Below, in pieces: positions 32,986 through 42,364 of a stretch of 64,000 nt of DNA. Within the stretch, counting starts at the first letter, position 1, and each line of letters starts with the position of its first letter. The notes beneath the pieces were generated by a model. It did not search any database. It saw only the letters and a list, made by a program, of their open reading frames with translations, and was not told where the DNA came from. Both the position numbers and the translations under genes were made by a program. Origin of the DNA: Flavobacteriaceae bacterium MAR_2010_188 (GTDB lineage: Bacteria > Bacteroidota > Bacteroidia > Flavobacteriales > Flavobacteriaceae). The stretch spans positions 2,506,001 to 2,570,000 of the forward strand of contig LT629302.1 in the NCBI GenBank assembly GCA_900104375.1, read 5' to 3'.

Positions 32986-33651
32986 TTAGTGATTCGCTTT
33001 AAACTCCTTTAAATATAAAGGTTCGTAATATGCTACATCAACAAAATCCTTTGCAATAAATTTTCTATACGACAAATCCACCATCTCTTTTGAGGAAGGT
33101 AATTTTGGTTCTAAAAAATGAGCGTTTGGATGATTTATAATTTCAGAAGCTTTCTTATTGGCATTACCTATAAAATAAACTTTGTTAGAATTTAGATATT
33201 CCGAGAAAGATTGGTCATCTAATATTTGTGCTTGTATTTCTCGAAGTGAATTCATGTCGCCATCAAATACGCCCGAATAAACTTCTTTTCTCCTAGCATC
33301 TAACATGGGTATTATAATTCCATCCATTTGGGAAACCTTCATCGCCAATCCTCTTAAAGTAGATGTCGCTATAAGTGGAATATCCAAGGCGTAGCAAATT
33401 CCTTTAGCAGATGAAGTTCCTATCCGAAGTCCGGTATAAGAGCCTGGCCCTTCACTAATTGCCACCGCAGATATGGAAGATTTATCAACTCCACATTCTT
33501 TCAAAAGACTTTCAATAAAAACGTGAAGCGATTCGGCATGAGAATAATTAGAGTCTGCGTCTTGCTTAAGACCAATTAAAATACCGTCTTTAGAAATTGA
33601 AACCGAGCAATTCGTAGTTGTGGTTTCTATATTTAAAATGAATACCGACAC
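32986..33651 (-). CDS. tsaB: tRNA threonylcarbamoyladenosine biosynthesis protein TsaB
   Basis: 221 residues. ILNIETTTTNCSVSI at the N-terminus and ISEGPGSYTGLRIGTSSAKG at about 65-85 are typical of the ASKHA-fold TsaB, the partner of TsaD in making t6A37 in tRNA. The start abuts the stop of the efflux adaptor gene without a gap, so this core translation gene is the last gene of the efflux operon. No tsaD or tsaE in the window. Confidence 0.95.
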   Translation of the reverse strand: MSVFILNIETTTTNCSVSISKDGILIGLKQDADSNYSHAESLHVFIESLLKECGVDKSSISAVAISEGPGSYTGLRIGTSSAKGICYALDIPLIATSTLRGLAMKVSQMDGIIIPMLDARRKEVYSGVFDGDMNSLREIQAQILDDQSFSEYLNSNKVYFIGNANKKASEIINHPNAHFLEPKLPSSKEMVDLSYRKFIAKDFVDVAYYEPLYLKEFKANH

Positions 33652-34938
33652 TTATTGGTCAGATGACGTTTCTACCGATTTATCGGCAATTTCAATCTTA
33701 TCGCCAGATGACAATGTTTTTGACACGATATTATAAGGACCGGTAATGATTTCATCATCTTCACTTAGACCGGAAAGTATCTCGATATTAGAATTATCTT
33801 GAATACCCGTTTTAACCACTTTCAGTTTTGCCTCGTCACCAACCTTAACAAAAACACATTCAAACTTTTCTTCTAAACCAGTAGTAGTTGATGGTATTTT
33901 CGTGTCTCCTTTAGTGGAGGTGGTATCTGTCTTTATAACTACAGCACTGATTGGGACAGAAATAGCCTTTTGGCTTTTCCTTGTAATAATATCTACCGTT
34001 GCAGTCATCCCTGGTCTAAAAGGAGAATAATCATCTGGTTTTCCTTCCAATAAATCCTTATAAGAAGATTCTAAAATCCTGACCTTCACCTTAAAATTAG
34101 TGACTTGATCTGCACTTAGAGCTCCTTGAGCCGAATTGGCAATTTCGGTAACTATTCCTTTAAATTCTTTTTTAAGATAAGCATCAACTTCTACTAAGGT
34201 AGAATCGCCAATAGATACTTTTACAATATCATTTTCATTAACTTCAACCTCGACTTCCATATTCTTTAAATTGGCAACACGCAATATCTCTGTACCTGCC
34301 ATTTGTTGGGTCCCAACTACACGTTCACCTAACTCAATGCTCAATAAGGAAATTGTGCCTGTCATCGGAGCGTAAATTGTAGTTCTGCCCAGATTGTCCC
34401 TGGCTTCATTGACAGACGCCGCCGCACTCTGAACACTATAGTATGCTGAGTTTTTTGAAGCAACCGCAGTTTCATAAGAAGCGATGGATTTATCCCAATC
34501 TGCTTTTGAAATAACTCCTTTTTCAAATAGATTTTTATTTCTTTCGTAATTGGCAGTCGCCTCTTTTAATGAAGCTTCAGCCTGTTCCATTCCCGCCTTA
34601 ACGTTTTGATATCCTGCTTGAGATCTGTTTAATGCAGATTGAATTAAATCCGGATTTACTTTTACCAAAAGGTCACCTTTTTGGACCTGTTGACCTTCTT
34701 TAAACGGAAGTTCGATGATTTCTCCCGAAACCTCACTAGAAATTTTCACTTCTACTTCTGGTTGAATCTTTCCTGTAGCCGAAACTGTCTGTACAATCGT
34801 TTTAACTTCGACCTTTGCGATTTCTACTTGTTTATAATTACCGCTTTTACCAAACCATCCTGCCTTCTTACCTACAATTAGAAGTACGAGAATTAGAGTA
34901 ATTACTCCAACAATTATAAAAATCTTTTTTCGTTTCAT
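33652..34938 (-). CDS. Efflux RND/MacA-type periplasmic adaptor
   Basis: 428 residues. One N-terminal membrane anchor (about 5-24), lipoyl halves (VSATGKIQPEVEVKISSEVSG and later GTISLLSIELGERV), an alpha-hairpin (about 95-180, NRSQAGYQNVKAGMEQ), then beta-barrel and membrane-proximal domains to the C-terminus. It should join the MacB-like ABC exporter to the TolC channel. It is the second adaptor in this operon and lies just after tolC and before tsaB. Confidence 0.93.
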   Translation of the reverse strand: MKRKKIFIIVGVITLILVLLIVGKKAGWFGKSGNYKQVEIAKVEVKTIVQTVSATGKIQPEVEVKISSEVSGEIIELPFKEGQQVQKGDLLVKVNPDLIQSALNRSQAGYQNVKAGMEQAEASLKEATANYERNKNLFEKGVISKADWDKSIASYETAVASKNSAYYSVQSAAASVNEARDNLGRTTIYAPMTGTISLLSIELGERVVGTQQMAGTEILRVANLKNMEVEVEVNENDIVKVSIGDSTLVEVDAYLKKEFKGIVTEIANSAQGALSADQVTNFKVKVRILESSYKDLLEGKPDDYSPFRPGMTATVDIITRKSQKAISVPISAVVIKTDTTSTKGDTKIPSTTTGLEEKFECVFVKVGDEAKLKVVKTGIQDNSNIEILSGLSEDDEIITGPYNIVSKTLSSGDKIEIADKSVETSSDQ

Positions 34939-34946
34939 TTCATGAA

Positions 34947-36293
34947 TTAGTTAAGCTCGGTGATAGGAATTCCAAAATAAAACTCCAACACCTTTAATTT
35001 AAAAATATAATCATATTTCGCTCTAATTACATCAGATTGAGAATTTTCGAATTGCAGTCGACTCTGATTAAAGTCGAAGGCATTGGATAGACCAACATCA
35101 TACCGCTCTCTAGAATAATTAAATGCCTGTTCTCTAGCATCTGCCGTGATTTGCGCTGCTTCAAACGCTTTTTTTGCGTTCTTAGCATCATTATATGCTT
35201 GGTAAACATCTGCCTCTAAATCTAGATTTACTTGGTCTAATTGATAATTAAGGCGCTCTACGTTTACCTTGCTCCTCTTCACATTATTTCTTACACTCAT
35301 ACCATTGAAAATCGGCACATTCAACCTTACTCCAATAGAAGTACCATCGAATAAATACAACTGTTCTATAAAAGAGAAGTCTTCACCTGTAAAAGGGTTG
35401 GCCTGTGAGCTAGACCATCTGGTATTATAACTAACAAAACCGTCCAATGATGGGAAGTAATTGGTCCTGGCCAATTCTAAATCCTTTTGCGCGATTTCAA
35501 AATTCTTCTCGGCAATTCTAACTTCAAAGCGTTCTTCTTTAGCTCTTTGGGTTATAACTTCTGGATCTTGAAGTAGTATATCATCTGCAGGGACATCGTA
35601 TTCTTCATCTGCAATCTTAAAATTCTTATAATCTTTAATTTGAAGAAGTTGAGCAAGACCTAACCTAGAAATAAACAAGGCATTTTCGGCTTGGATAATT
35701 TGTTGCGCTTGGGTGGCATTGGTAGCTCTAATTTCTAACAAATCTCCTTCCGGCAAAACACCAGCATCTACTAACTGTTGGGTACGCTCAAGATTCTGCA
35801 CCGTTACTTCGTTTTGTCCTTGTAATACCTTAATCTGTTCTTTATTGAATAAAATCTGAAGGAATGAATTGGCAACAAAAAGTGCGATATCGTCTTCAAT
35901 TTTTTCTAATTGATACTGGGAAGCTAATTCGCTAAGTTTAGAACGTTGTAGGTTTTTCCAGTTTTGAAGCCCTGAAAACAGATTGACTCCAGAACTTACA
36001 CCACCAGAAGCAGATTTAAAAACTTCATTTTCAAATTGGTTGGTCGCTGGGTTAATGTTGGCTCCTGTATTTATATTATAAGAAGCATTTGCGTTTAAAT
36101 TCGGTAAGAAAGCAAATTTAGCCTGACTGATATCTATTTCTGCCAATTCTAGATCTAGAATAGACTGTTTAATGGTGATGTTATTCTCTAAAGCATATTC
36201 TACGCACTCTCGCAGCGTCCAATACTTCTCTTGAGCTTCTCCATAGAAACTGCAAAGGAGAAGTAGTAAAAAGGCTAGTTTTTTCATATTCAA
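34947..36293 (-). CDS. TolC-family outer-membrane efflux channel
   Basis: 448 residues. Signal peptide to about residue 20 (YGEAQ), then two OEP repeats, each beginning with ALENNITIKQ- or YDVGLSNAFDFNQSRL-type text and containing long amphipathic helices; NVPIFNGMSVRNNVKRSKV marks the second half. It forms the trimeric exit duct. It lies between the two adaptor genes (8 bases before the downstream one, 44 bases after the upstream one). Two Met codons (1 and 3) are possible starts. Confidence 0.94.
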   Translation of the reverse strand: MNMKKLAFLLLLLCSFYGEAQEKYWTLRECVEYALENNITIKQSILDLELAEIDISQAKFAFLPNLNANASYNINTGANINPATNQFENEVFKSASGGVSSGVNLFSGLQNWKNLQRSKLSELASQYQLEKIEDDIALFVANSFLQILFNKEQIKVLQGQNEVTVQNLERTQQLVDAGVLPEGDLLEIRATNATQAQQIIQAENALFISRLGLAQLLQIKDYKNFKIADEEYDVPADDILLQDPEVITQRAKEERFEVRIAEKNFEIAQKDLELARTNYFPSLDGFVSYNTRWSSSQANPFTGEDFSFIEQLYLFDGTSIGVRLNVPIFNGMSVRNNVKRSKVNVERLNYQLDQVNLDLEADVYQAYNDAKNAKKAFEAAQITADAREQAFNYSRERYDVGLSNAFDFNQSRLQFENSQSDVIRAKYDYIFKLKVLEFYFGIPITELN

Positions 36294-36337
36294 AGTATAA
36301 GTCTTCGTTAGTTGAAAAGTGTTACAGATAATTTTAA

Positions 36338-37501
36338 TTAATTACTTCTAGCGTATGTTGCCGGTCCTTGTAACTGATTCCAAACCTTTATTTTATCAGA
36401 TTTTTTTATTCCGCTTTTTACTTCAACATAAATCCCATCGCTTATTCCCAGTTCTACATCCCTACGCTCAAATTCCTGATCATCTACTTCTACTTCAACA
36501 AAAGGCTTATTCGTCTTTGGGTCATATTGTACCACTGCTTCTTTTATTGCCAAGACATTTTCTGCTTTGTTTAATATAATTGAAGCATTTGCACTTAGAC
36601 CTGCCCTTATAAAAGTTGAATCTATTTGCTTAATGGTCCCTTTTATTTCAAATTGAACTGCACCATTCTCTGCCACACCTTTCGGCGCAATATAATCTAA
36701 GGTCGCATCGAAGGTTTCATCTTCAATCGCTCCCACAGTAATTTCTAAAGGAAGACCTTCTTTAATCTTTCCTACTTCACTTTCGTCTACCTTCCCTTGA
36801 AAAATCATACGCTGAACATCGGCGAGAGAAGCGATAGAGGTTCCTTCATTAAAGTTATTTGCTTCAATAACCTGATTCCCTTCCTTTACCGGAACGTCTA
36901 AAACCATTCCTGACACTGTAGCTCTTACCTGTGTCTGTGCCACATTACCAAGTCCACTGGTAGTACCAGTTTTTACAATATCAAAATTCTGTCTTGAGGA
37001 ATTAAGATTAATCTTTGCTTGTTCTACACTCTGTTTAGTTTGAAGATAATTATTCTGGATGCCTTCAAAATCATTAGCCGAAATCACGCCTTTTTCAAAC
37101 AAAGCTTTTTGCCTATCGTAATTTGTCTGTTGGGTTTGTAGGTTGATTTGCGCGGTTTCTAAAGCAGTGCTGGTACTTGCAATACTGTTTTTTGCAGAAG
37201 TTAAAGATGAAACATTGGGGATGACACGAATTTGGGCAATCAAATCACCTGATTTTACGTACTGACCAGCTTGAACATAAATTTCGTCGATGACTCCAGA
37301 AATATTCGGTTTGATTAATACCTCATCTTTTGGAACTATACTACCAGTTGCAACTGTTTTAACCACAATAGTTTGCTCACTAGGAGTTTCGGTGGTATAG
37401 GTAACCGGGTCTTCTTGATTTTTCTGCCATAAATAAATTAGAGCGACTACAAATACGGTCACAATAGTTATAAGTATAATTACGGTTTTTGTTCGTTTCA
37501 T
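36338..37501 (-). CDS. HlyD/MacA-type periplasmic adaptor
   Basis: 387 residues. A membrane anchor (about 6-24), lipoyl half VVKTVATGSIVPKDEVLIKP, an alpha-hairpin (about 95-165), and barrel domain (about 215-300). It lies 22 bases downstream of the permeases and 44 bases before tolC, the usual MacA position. It is similar in plan but clearly different in sequence from the second adaptor in the operon. Confidence 0.93.
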   Translation of the reverse strand: MKRTKTVIILITIVTVFVVALIYLWQKNQEDPVTYTTETPSEQTIVVKTVATGSIVPKDEVLIKPNISGVIDEIYVQAGQYVKSGDLIAQIRVIPNVSSLTSAKNSIASTSTALETAQINLQTQQTNYDRQKALFEKGVISANDFEGIQNNYLQTKQSVEQAKINLNSSRQNFDIVKTGTTSGLGNVAQTQVRATVSGMVLDVPVKEGNQVIEANNFNEGTSIASLADVQRMIFQGKVDESEVGKIKEGLPLEITVGAIEDETFDATLDYIAPKGVAENGAVQFEIKGTIKQIDSTFIRAGLSANASIILNKAENVLAIKEAVVQYDPKTNKPFVEVEVDDQEFERRDVELGISDGIYVEVKSGIKKSDKIKVWNQLQGPATYARSN

Positions 37502-37523
37502 TGTTGTTTTTTGATTAATTTAT

Positions 37524-38783
37524 TTATTCTGAACGCAGAGCGTCTACAGGTTTCATTTTGGTGGCCATATTAGCAGGAATTAGTCCAGCAAGTAAGCCAG
37601 AAATTATTAGAATCATTAAGGCAGTAATCACCACTTGCATGCTCACACTCGGATTTGCAAAATTATCTACAGGACCGTTCTGATCCAGAATATAATTCAT
37701 AATCCAAATAACTCCCGCCGCAAAAGAGATACCAACCATTCCAGAGATAATAGTTAAGATTAAACTTTCTTGAAGAACTTGAGATTTAATTACCCACGGC
37801 GTTGCACCCATAGCGCGGCGCACACCTATCTCTTTGGTCCGCTCCTTAACCACGATAAGCATAATATTACTTATCCCAATGATTCCGGACATTAATACCA
37901 ACGCTCCCACAAAATATCCCACTAAGGTCAATATTGTAAAAAGTCCGTTAACGCGATTAAATTGTTCTGCCAAATCGAAATGACCAATAGCCCTTTCGTC
38001 ATTTGGATGAATTTTATGCCGCGCTTTCAATAGGTCGAAAACTTGTTGCTTTAAATTGGTAATACTATTGCCATCTACAGCGGTAATTGCCATCCAACCC
38101 ACTTCATCACCACGATTAAATGCTTTTCCGAATGTGGTAAAAGGAATAAAAATGGTACTTGCTTCTTCCTCACTATCACCTTGACTATTTGGGATCGTAA
38201 AAGTGCCAATTACCATAAAGTTTACACCGTTTATTTTTATGTAAGTCCCCAGCACCTTTTCTGTCCTGTCGTATAAACCATCAACCACACCTTTTCCTAT
38301 TACACAAACTTTTCTGTTATCGTTGATATCGGAATAATTCACAAAACGCCCTTCTATAATATCTATTGGTTGTTGTTTTATGAACTCTGGATAGTCTCCG
38401 CTAACTTGGTAAGCACCTGTTTTAACTCCACGGGTAACATTATTCGCACCTTGAAAACCTCCAAGTTGATTTCTCGGAGATACATATTTTAAATCAGGGA
38501 TTTGAGATTTTAAGGCTTCGACATCATCTAATTTATAAGTGAATCTTCTTCCCTTAGGAAGTCCTTTATAAGAAATGGAGGTAGATTGAGACCACATGAA
38601 CATAGAATTGGTGGCAAAATTCCCGAAATCGGCAGTCACACCATTCTTCAAGCCGTTGGTTAATGCAAGAAGCAAAACTAGAATGGTAATACCCCAAAAA
38701 ACCCCAAATGCCGTTAACAAGGTCCTAAACTTGTTAGCGTTTAGCGCTTCTAAAATTTCATTCCAACGTTCTGTACTAAACAT
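37524..38783 (-). CDS. MacB-like ABC transporter permease (second)
   Basis: 419 residues. One TM helix near the N-terminus (about 20-42), a large periplasmic MacB_PCD domain (about 45-270), and three C-terminal helices of the FtsX type with EIGVRRAMGATPWVI (coupling motif). It lacks an ATPase domain and must pair with the separate ATP-binding protein. It overlaps the stop of the first permease by one base, so the two probably form a heterodimer. Confidence 0.94.
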   Translation of the reverse strand: MFSTERWNEILEALNANKFRTLLTAFGVFWGITILVLLLALTNGLKNGVTADFGNFATNSMFMWSQSTSISYKGLPKGRRFTYKLDDVEALKSQIPDLKYVSPRNQLGGFQGANNVTRGVKTGAYQVSGDYPEFIKQQPIDIIEGRFVNYSDINDNRKVCVIGKGVVDGLYDRTEKVLGTYIKINGVNFMVIGTFTIPNSQGDSEEEASTIFIPFTTFGKAFNRGDEVGWMAITAVDGNSITNLKQQVFDLLKARHKIHPNDERAIGHFDLAEQFNRVNGLFTILTLVGYFVGALVLMSGIIGISNIMLIVVKERTKEIGVRRAMGATPWVIKSQVLQESLILTIISGMVGISFAAGVIWIMNYILDQNGPVDNFANPSVSMQVVITALMILIISGLLAGLIPANMATKMKPVDALRSE

Positions 38784-40027
38784 TATTCGTCTCTTAAAGC
38801 GATTATGGGTCTAATTTTAGAAGCTCTATATGCGGGGATGAATCCCGCCAATGCACCAGCTATTACAAGAACAAATACCGTAGTAAGAGCAATACTAAAA
38901 TCAACTTGGGGATTTTTTATAAAGTCACTATCGATTTGAGGACCAACTAGCTCTAGGAGTCCTAATCCCAGTACAAGTCCGAAAAGTCCTGAAAACATTG
39001 TTACAAAAACTGCTTCCTGCAAAATCATACTTACTATAGAACTTGGCAGAGCACCCATCGCTTTCCTAATTCCGATTTCTTTGGTTCTTTCCTTAACAAT
39101 AATGAGCATAATATTACCCACACCCACAACTCCTGCGATAATAGTTCCTATCCCGACAAACCAGAAAACCGCACTGATGGTGTCGATTAAGGAATATATT
39201 TTCTTTGCTTCCTCTAAAGTCTCGTAAACTCGAATAGCATTGGTATCTTCAGGAGCTACCGTGTGCCTTTGCTTTAAATCTTGTTTTAGTCCGTTAGTTA
39301 TAGCACTAGAAAGTGCTACTGCTTCATCAAAATTATCGGACATCTTAACCGTAAAGGCCATACTTCTAATGTTTTCGCCCGCGTTAAATACCTTTTGTGC
39401 GGTGGTAATTGGCATAAAAGCTTTGGTTTCTTCACGTTCTCCTCCTGGATCAAAAAAAACACCGACCACCTTAAAGTTCATTCCGTTAACCATCACCATT
39501 TTATCGATGGCATCGGTCTCCTTAAATAAATCCTTTTGCAATTTATTACCAATGACAACCACTTTCTTAGCAGAGTTGACGTCAGAAAAATTTATGAATC
39601 GCCCAGTGATTATTTCTGCATTTTCTATAAATTGATTGTCTGGCAAAATACCTTCAACTCGGTAACTACCCGATTCATTTTCAAAACTAACCGTTCCGCC
39701 CCAAATTGAATAAGATGAGGTTTTTCGATCTAAATAATCCTCATATTTATTTGTTGAAGAATTAAAGTCATCATTTTTAAGTTGAATGTTTCGACCTGGA
39801 TTAAGACCTTTATATTCCTTAGTAGTCATACCGGTATAAACACCAATCTGGTTTGTAGCGTCTTGTTCAAATTGAGCGGTAACGCCATTCTGAATACCTT
39901 GACTAAAACCTAAAAGAATCACTAAGATGAAAATGCCCGAAGCCACGGATAATCCTGTAAGAAAGGTTCTGAGTTTATTTTTGCTCAGTGTTTCAAAGAT
40001 TTCCTGCCATCTTTCAACATCAAACAT
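38783..40027 (-). CDS. MacB-like ABC transporter permease (first)
   Basis: 414 residues with the same layout: TM about 20-42, periplasmic MacB_PCD domain, and three FtsX helices with EIGIRKAMGALPSSI. It overlaps the end of the ATPase gene by 8 bases and is followed by the second permease, so the three are translationally coupled. Confidence 0.94.
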   Translation of the reverse strand: MFDVERWQEIFETLSKNKLRTFLTGLSVASGIFILVILLGFSQGIQNGVTAQFEQDATNQIGVYTGMTTKEYKGLNPGRNIQLKNDDFNSSTNKYEDYLDRKTSSYSIWGGTVSFENESGSYRVEGILPDNQFIENAEIITGRFINFSDVNSAKKVVVIGNKLQKDLFKETDAIDKMVMVNGMNFKVVGVFFDPGGEREETKAFMPITTAQKVFNAGENIRSMAFTVKMSDNFDEAVALSSAITNGLKQDLKQRHTVAPEDTNAIRVYETLEEAKKIYSLIDTISAVFWFVGIGTIIAGVVGVGNIMLIIVKERTKEIGIRKAMGALPSSIVSMILQEAVFVTMFSGLFGLVLGLGLLELVGPQIDSDFIKNPQVDFSIALTTVFVLVIAGALAGFIPAYRASKIRPIIALRDE

Positions 40028-40721
40028 ATTGACTGGCTTTTACTTGTTCGGTAAGTTGATCGGAAATTATTAAACCGTCCTTTAACTCAACAATTCTTTT
40101 GGTCATATGGGCAATATCGTGCTCATGGGTCACAACCAGAATCGTTTTTCCTTCGTCGTTAATACCTTGGATAAGTTCCATCACTTCATAAGAAGTCTTG
40201 GTATCTAGTGCTCCAGTAGGTTCATCGGCTAAAAGAACTTTTGGTTCACTCGCTAGTGCTCTAGCAATGGCAACTCTTTGTTTTTGACCCCCAGATAATT
40301 CATTCGGTAGATGATGAGACCAAGGCGCCAAGCCCACTTTTTCTAGATAATACTCGGCTTTCTCTACTCGTTCTTTTCTTTTTATGCCTTTGTAGTATAA
40401 GGGTAGAGCGACGTTATCTACTGCGGTTTTGTAGTTAATTAAGTTGAAGGACTGAAATACAAATCCTAAAAACTCGTTTCTATATTTGGCTGCAATTTTT
40501 TCGTTGAGGTTTTTAATTGGCCTATTGTCAAGTATATAATCGCCAGAGTCGGCTTCATCTAACATTCCTAAAATATTCAATAAAGTAGATTTACCAGAAC
40601 CTGAAGAACCCATAATGGAGACTAGTTCTCCCTCTTTCACATCAAAATTTATTCCTTTAAGAACATGGAGAGAGTTACTACCCATGTGGTAAGATTTATG
40701 TAAATCCTTAATTTTAATCAT
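40020..40721 (-). CDS. ABC transporter ATP-binding protein (MacB/LolD type)
   Basis: 233 residues. Walker A GSSGSGKS at 38-45, Q-loop VFQSFNLI about 88-95, signature LSGGQ at 142-146, Walker B VLLADEP about 162-168, and H-loop TH in VVTHEHD. It drives the FtsX-fold permeases that follow. First gene of a seven-gene minus-strand operon (ATPase, two permeases, adaptor, TolC, adaptor, tsaB). Exported substrate unknown. Confidence 0.96.
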   Translation of the reverse strand: MIKIKDLHKSYHMGSNSLHVLKGINFDVKEGELVSIMGSSGSGKSTLLNILGMLDEADSGDYILDNRPIKNLNEKIAAKYRNEFLGFVFQSFNLINYKTAVDNVALPLYYKGIKRKERVEKAEYYLEKVGLAPWSHHLPNELSGGQKQRVAIARALASEPKVLLADEPTGALDTKTSYEVMELIQGINDEGKTILVVTHEHDIAHMTKRIVELKDGLIISDQLTEQVKASQYV

Positions 40722-40849
40722 AATAGGATGGTTAGTGTATGCTAAAATAGATAAAGAGCTAAGCGTTAATACTAATAAAACGTTAAGACTTTAGATTAAC
40801 ATACTCAATTATGACGCCCTAATCCGCAGATTGTTACAATAATATCAAT

Positions 40850-41086
40850 TTAATTTATTTTGTTCTTCGGGCGGAAGAACTGAAAATAAATAATAAGCCC
40901 GATTGCGGCTACCAACAAATAGGGAATCGACATAAGATACATTATACCATTATTTACCCCTGCCGCAGTAGACTGACCATCTTCACTCTCTAACACCGCC
41001 CTGCACATAGCGCACTGCCCAAAAGATTGAATACTTAAAAAAAGAAATGCTAAACCTCCTAAAATTTTAGTCTTTACCTTAAACAT
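40850..41086 (-). CDS. Small secreted/membrane protein with CAMC motif
   Basis: 78 residues. A signal peptide ends at SFGQ (about residue 23) and is followed at once by CAMCRAVLESE, then a single hydrophobic segment (about 47-67) and a short basic tail FFRPKNKIN. The mature protein would expose CxxC at its very N-terminus on the periplasmic side, next to the membrane. It overlaps the DUF420 gene by 8 bases and is the last gene of the SCO operon, so a role in copper, heme or thiol handling for cytochrome oxidase is a reasonable guess. I do not recognise a named family. Confidence 0.8.
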   Translation of the reverse strand: MFKVKTKILGGLAFLFLSIQSFGQCAMCRAVLESEDGQSTAAGVNNGIMYLMSIPYLLVAAIGLIIYFQFFRPKNKIN

Positions 41087-41618
41087 AGTACGGTGAAATC
41101 ATGATGTATACAATTACTCCGGTTACCGCTACATATAACCATAGTGGGAAGGTAATTCTTGCTATCTTTTTATGTCGCTCAAAATCCGCTGAAATGGCCC
41201 TAACATAGGTAATCAACACAAATGGAATTACAATAATTGATAGGAGAATATGAGTGATAAGGATGAAATAATATAGATATTTTATAGTTCCTTCACCTCC
41301 AAAAGGAGTTGTATCACTCGTCATATGATAGGCTATGTACATCACTAGAAAGACTACCGAGCAACCGATAGAAGTGGTCATCAAATTTTCGTGAAGAACA
41401 ATTTTCTTATTCTTTATCGCCCAAAATGCTATAATCAATAATACAGCGGTAATACCATTAATGGTTGCATACAATGGCGGCAAATAAGATAGTGGTTCAA
41501 CATTTGGTATTTTCACCATGAAGAGAGCAGCTACAGCAATAGGTACAATAATAGATATAGCAATAATCCATTTATTGTACTTTTTCTCTTGTTCTAAGTC
41601 TGGTTCCTTTTCAATCAT
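41079..41618 (-). CDS. DUF420 (CtaM-like) cytochrome oxidase assembly membrane protein
   Basis: 179 residues with five hydrophobic helices (about 18-36, 45-65, 78-98, 112-135, 150-172). It has YHMTSDTTPFGGEGTIKYLYYFILITHILLS, with conserved His residues near the third and fourth helices. DUF420 proteins (CtaM in Staphylococcus) are needed for heme-copper oxidase maturation. It overlaps SCO upstream by 4 bases and the CAMC gene downstream by 8. Confidence 0.9.
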   Translation of the reverse strand: MIEKEPDLEQEKKYNKWIIAISIIVPIAVAALFMVKIPNVEPLSYLPPLYATINGITAVLLIIAFWAIKNKKIVLHENLMTTSIGCSVVFLVMYIAYHMTSDTTPFGGEGTIKYLYYFILITHILLSIIVIPFVLITYVRAISADFERHKKIARITFPLWLYVAVTGVIVYIMISPYYV

Positions 41619-42364
41619 TCTTCTAATAATTTGGCGATGTCTTCTTTTAAGATGCTGATTTCTTGTTCTGCCTCATCATCTTCTGGCTGTTCGTTTTCAC
41701 CTAAGACACCTCGATAAAAAATCATCGGATTACCATAATTATCCGATCTAGAACGAATAAAGCCCTCTTTATCTATTAGTGCAAAATTCCCTGAATGCTC
41801 AAAACCTCCTTCGACTTCCAGGTTTTCACCGACATAAATATTAAATCCTTGATTTGCCAAATCATATATTTTGTCTTTATCTCCGGTCATTAGATGCCAA
41901 TTAGGGTTTGTAATACCATAATTTTTGGCATACTGCTTCAATACCTCGGGTGTATCAATTGATGGAGTAATCGTGAAAGATGCCACTCCAAAGTTTTCAA
42001 AATCATCAAAAGTATTTTGAATCTGAACCAGATTCCTGTTCATTTTTGGGCATATACTAGGACAAGTTGTAAAAAAGAATTCTGCGACATAAACTTTACC
42101 TAAATAATCTTTGTTTGATATGGTATCACCATCCTGGTTCACGAATGAAAATTCTGGAACCTTTTTTCTTTCACCATTAATGTTTAGATACATTAAATCG
42201 GTCGTTTCGGTGAAATTCTTTTTGTTGATGTCAGTAGATCTTAAATCTTCCCTAACTATATCTTTATCTTTAACCCTATTCACAATTTTCGGAATAAAAA
42301 TGATTCCAAAAACCAATAAAATAAAGGCAATACCTATGTAAGAGTAATTTGTTTTATTCGCCAT
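41615..42364 (-). CDS. SCO-family copper chaperone for cytochrome oxidase
   Basis: 249 residues. Membrane anchor about 9-26, then a thioredoxin fold. The copper ligands are C101 and C105 (TTCPSICPKM) and H190 (GFEHSGN). SCO delivers copper to the CuA site of subunit II and controls its thiols. Start overlaps the preceding Cys-free gene by 11 bases. A C-terminal acidic tail (QPEDDEAEQEISILKED) is present. Confidence 0.95.
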   Translation of the reverse strand: MANKTNYSYIGIAFILLVFGIIFIPKIVNRVKDKDIVREDLRSTDINKKNFTETTDLMYLNINGERKKVPEFSFVNQDGDTISNKDYLGKVYVAEFFFTTCPSICPKMNRNLVQIQNTFDDFENFGVASFTITPSIDTPEVLKQYAKNYGITNPNWHLMTGDKDKIYDLANQGFNIYVGENLEVEGGFEHSGNFALIDKEGFIRSRSDNYGNPMIFYRGVLGENEQPEDDEAEQEISILKEDIAKLLEE

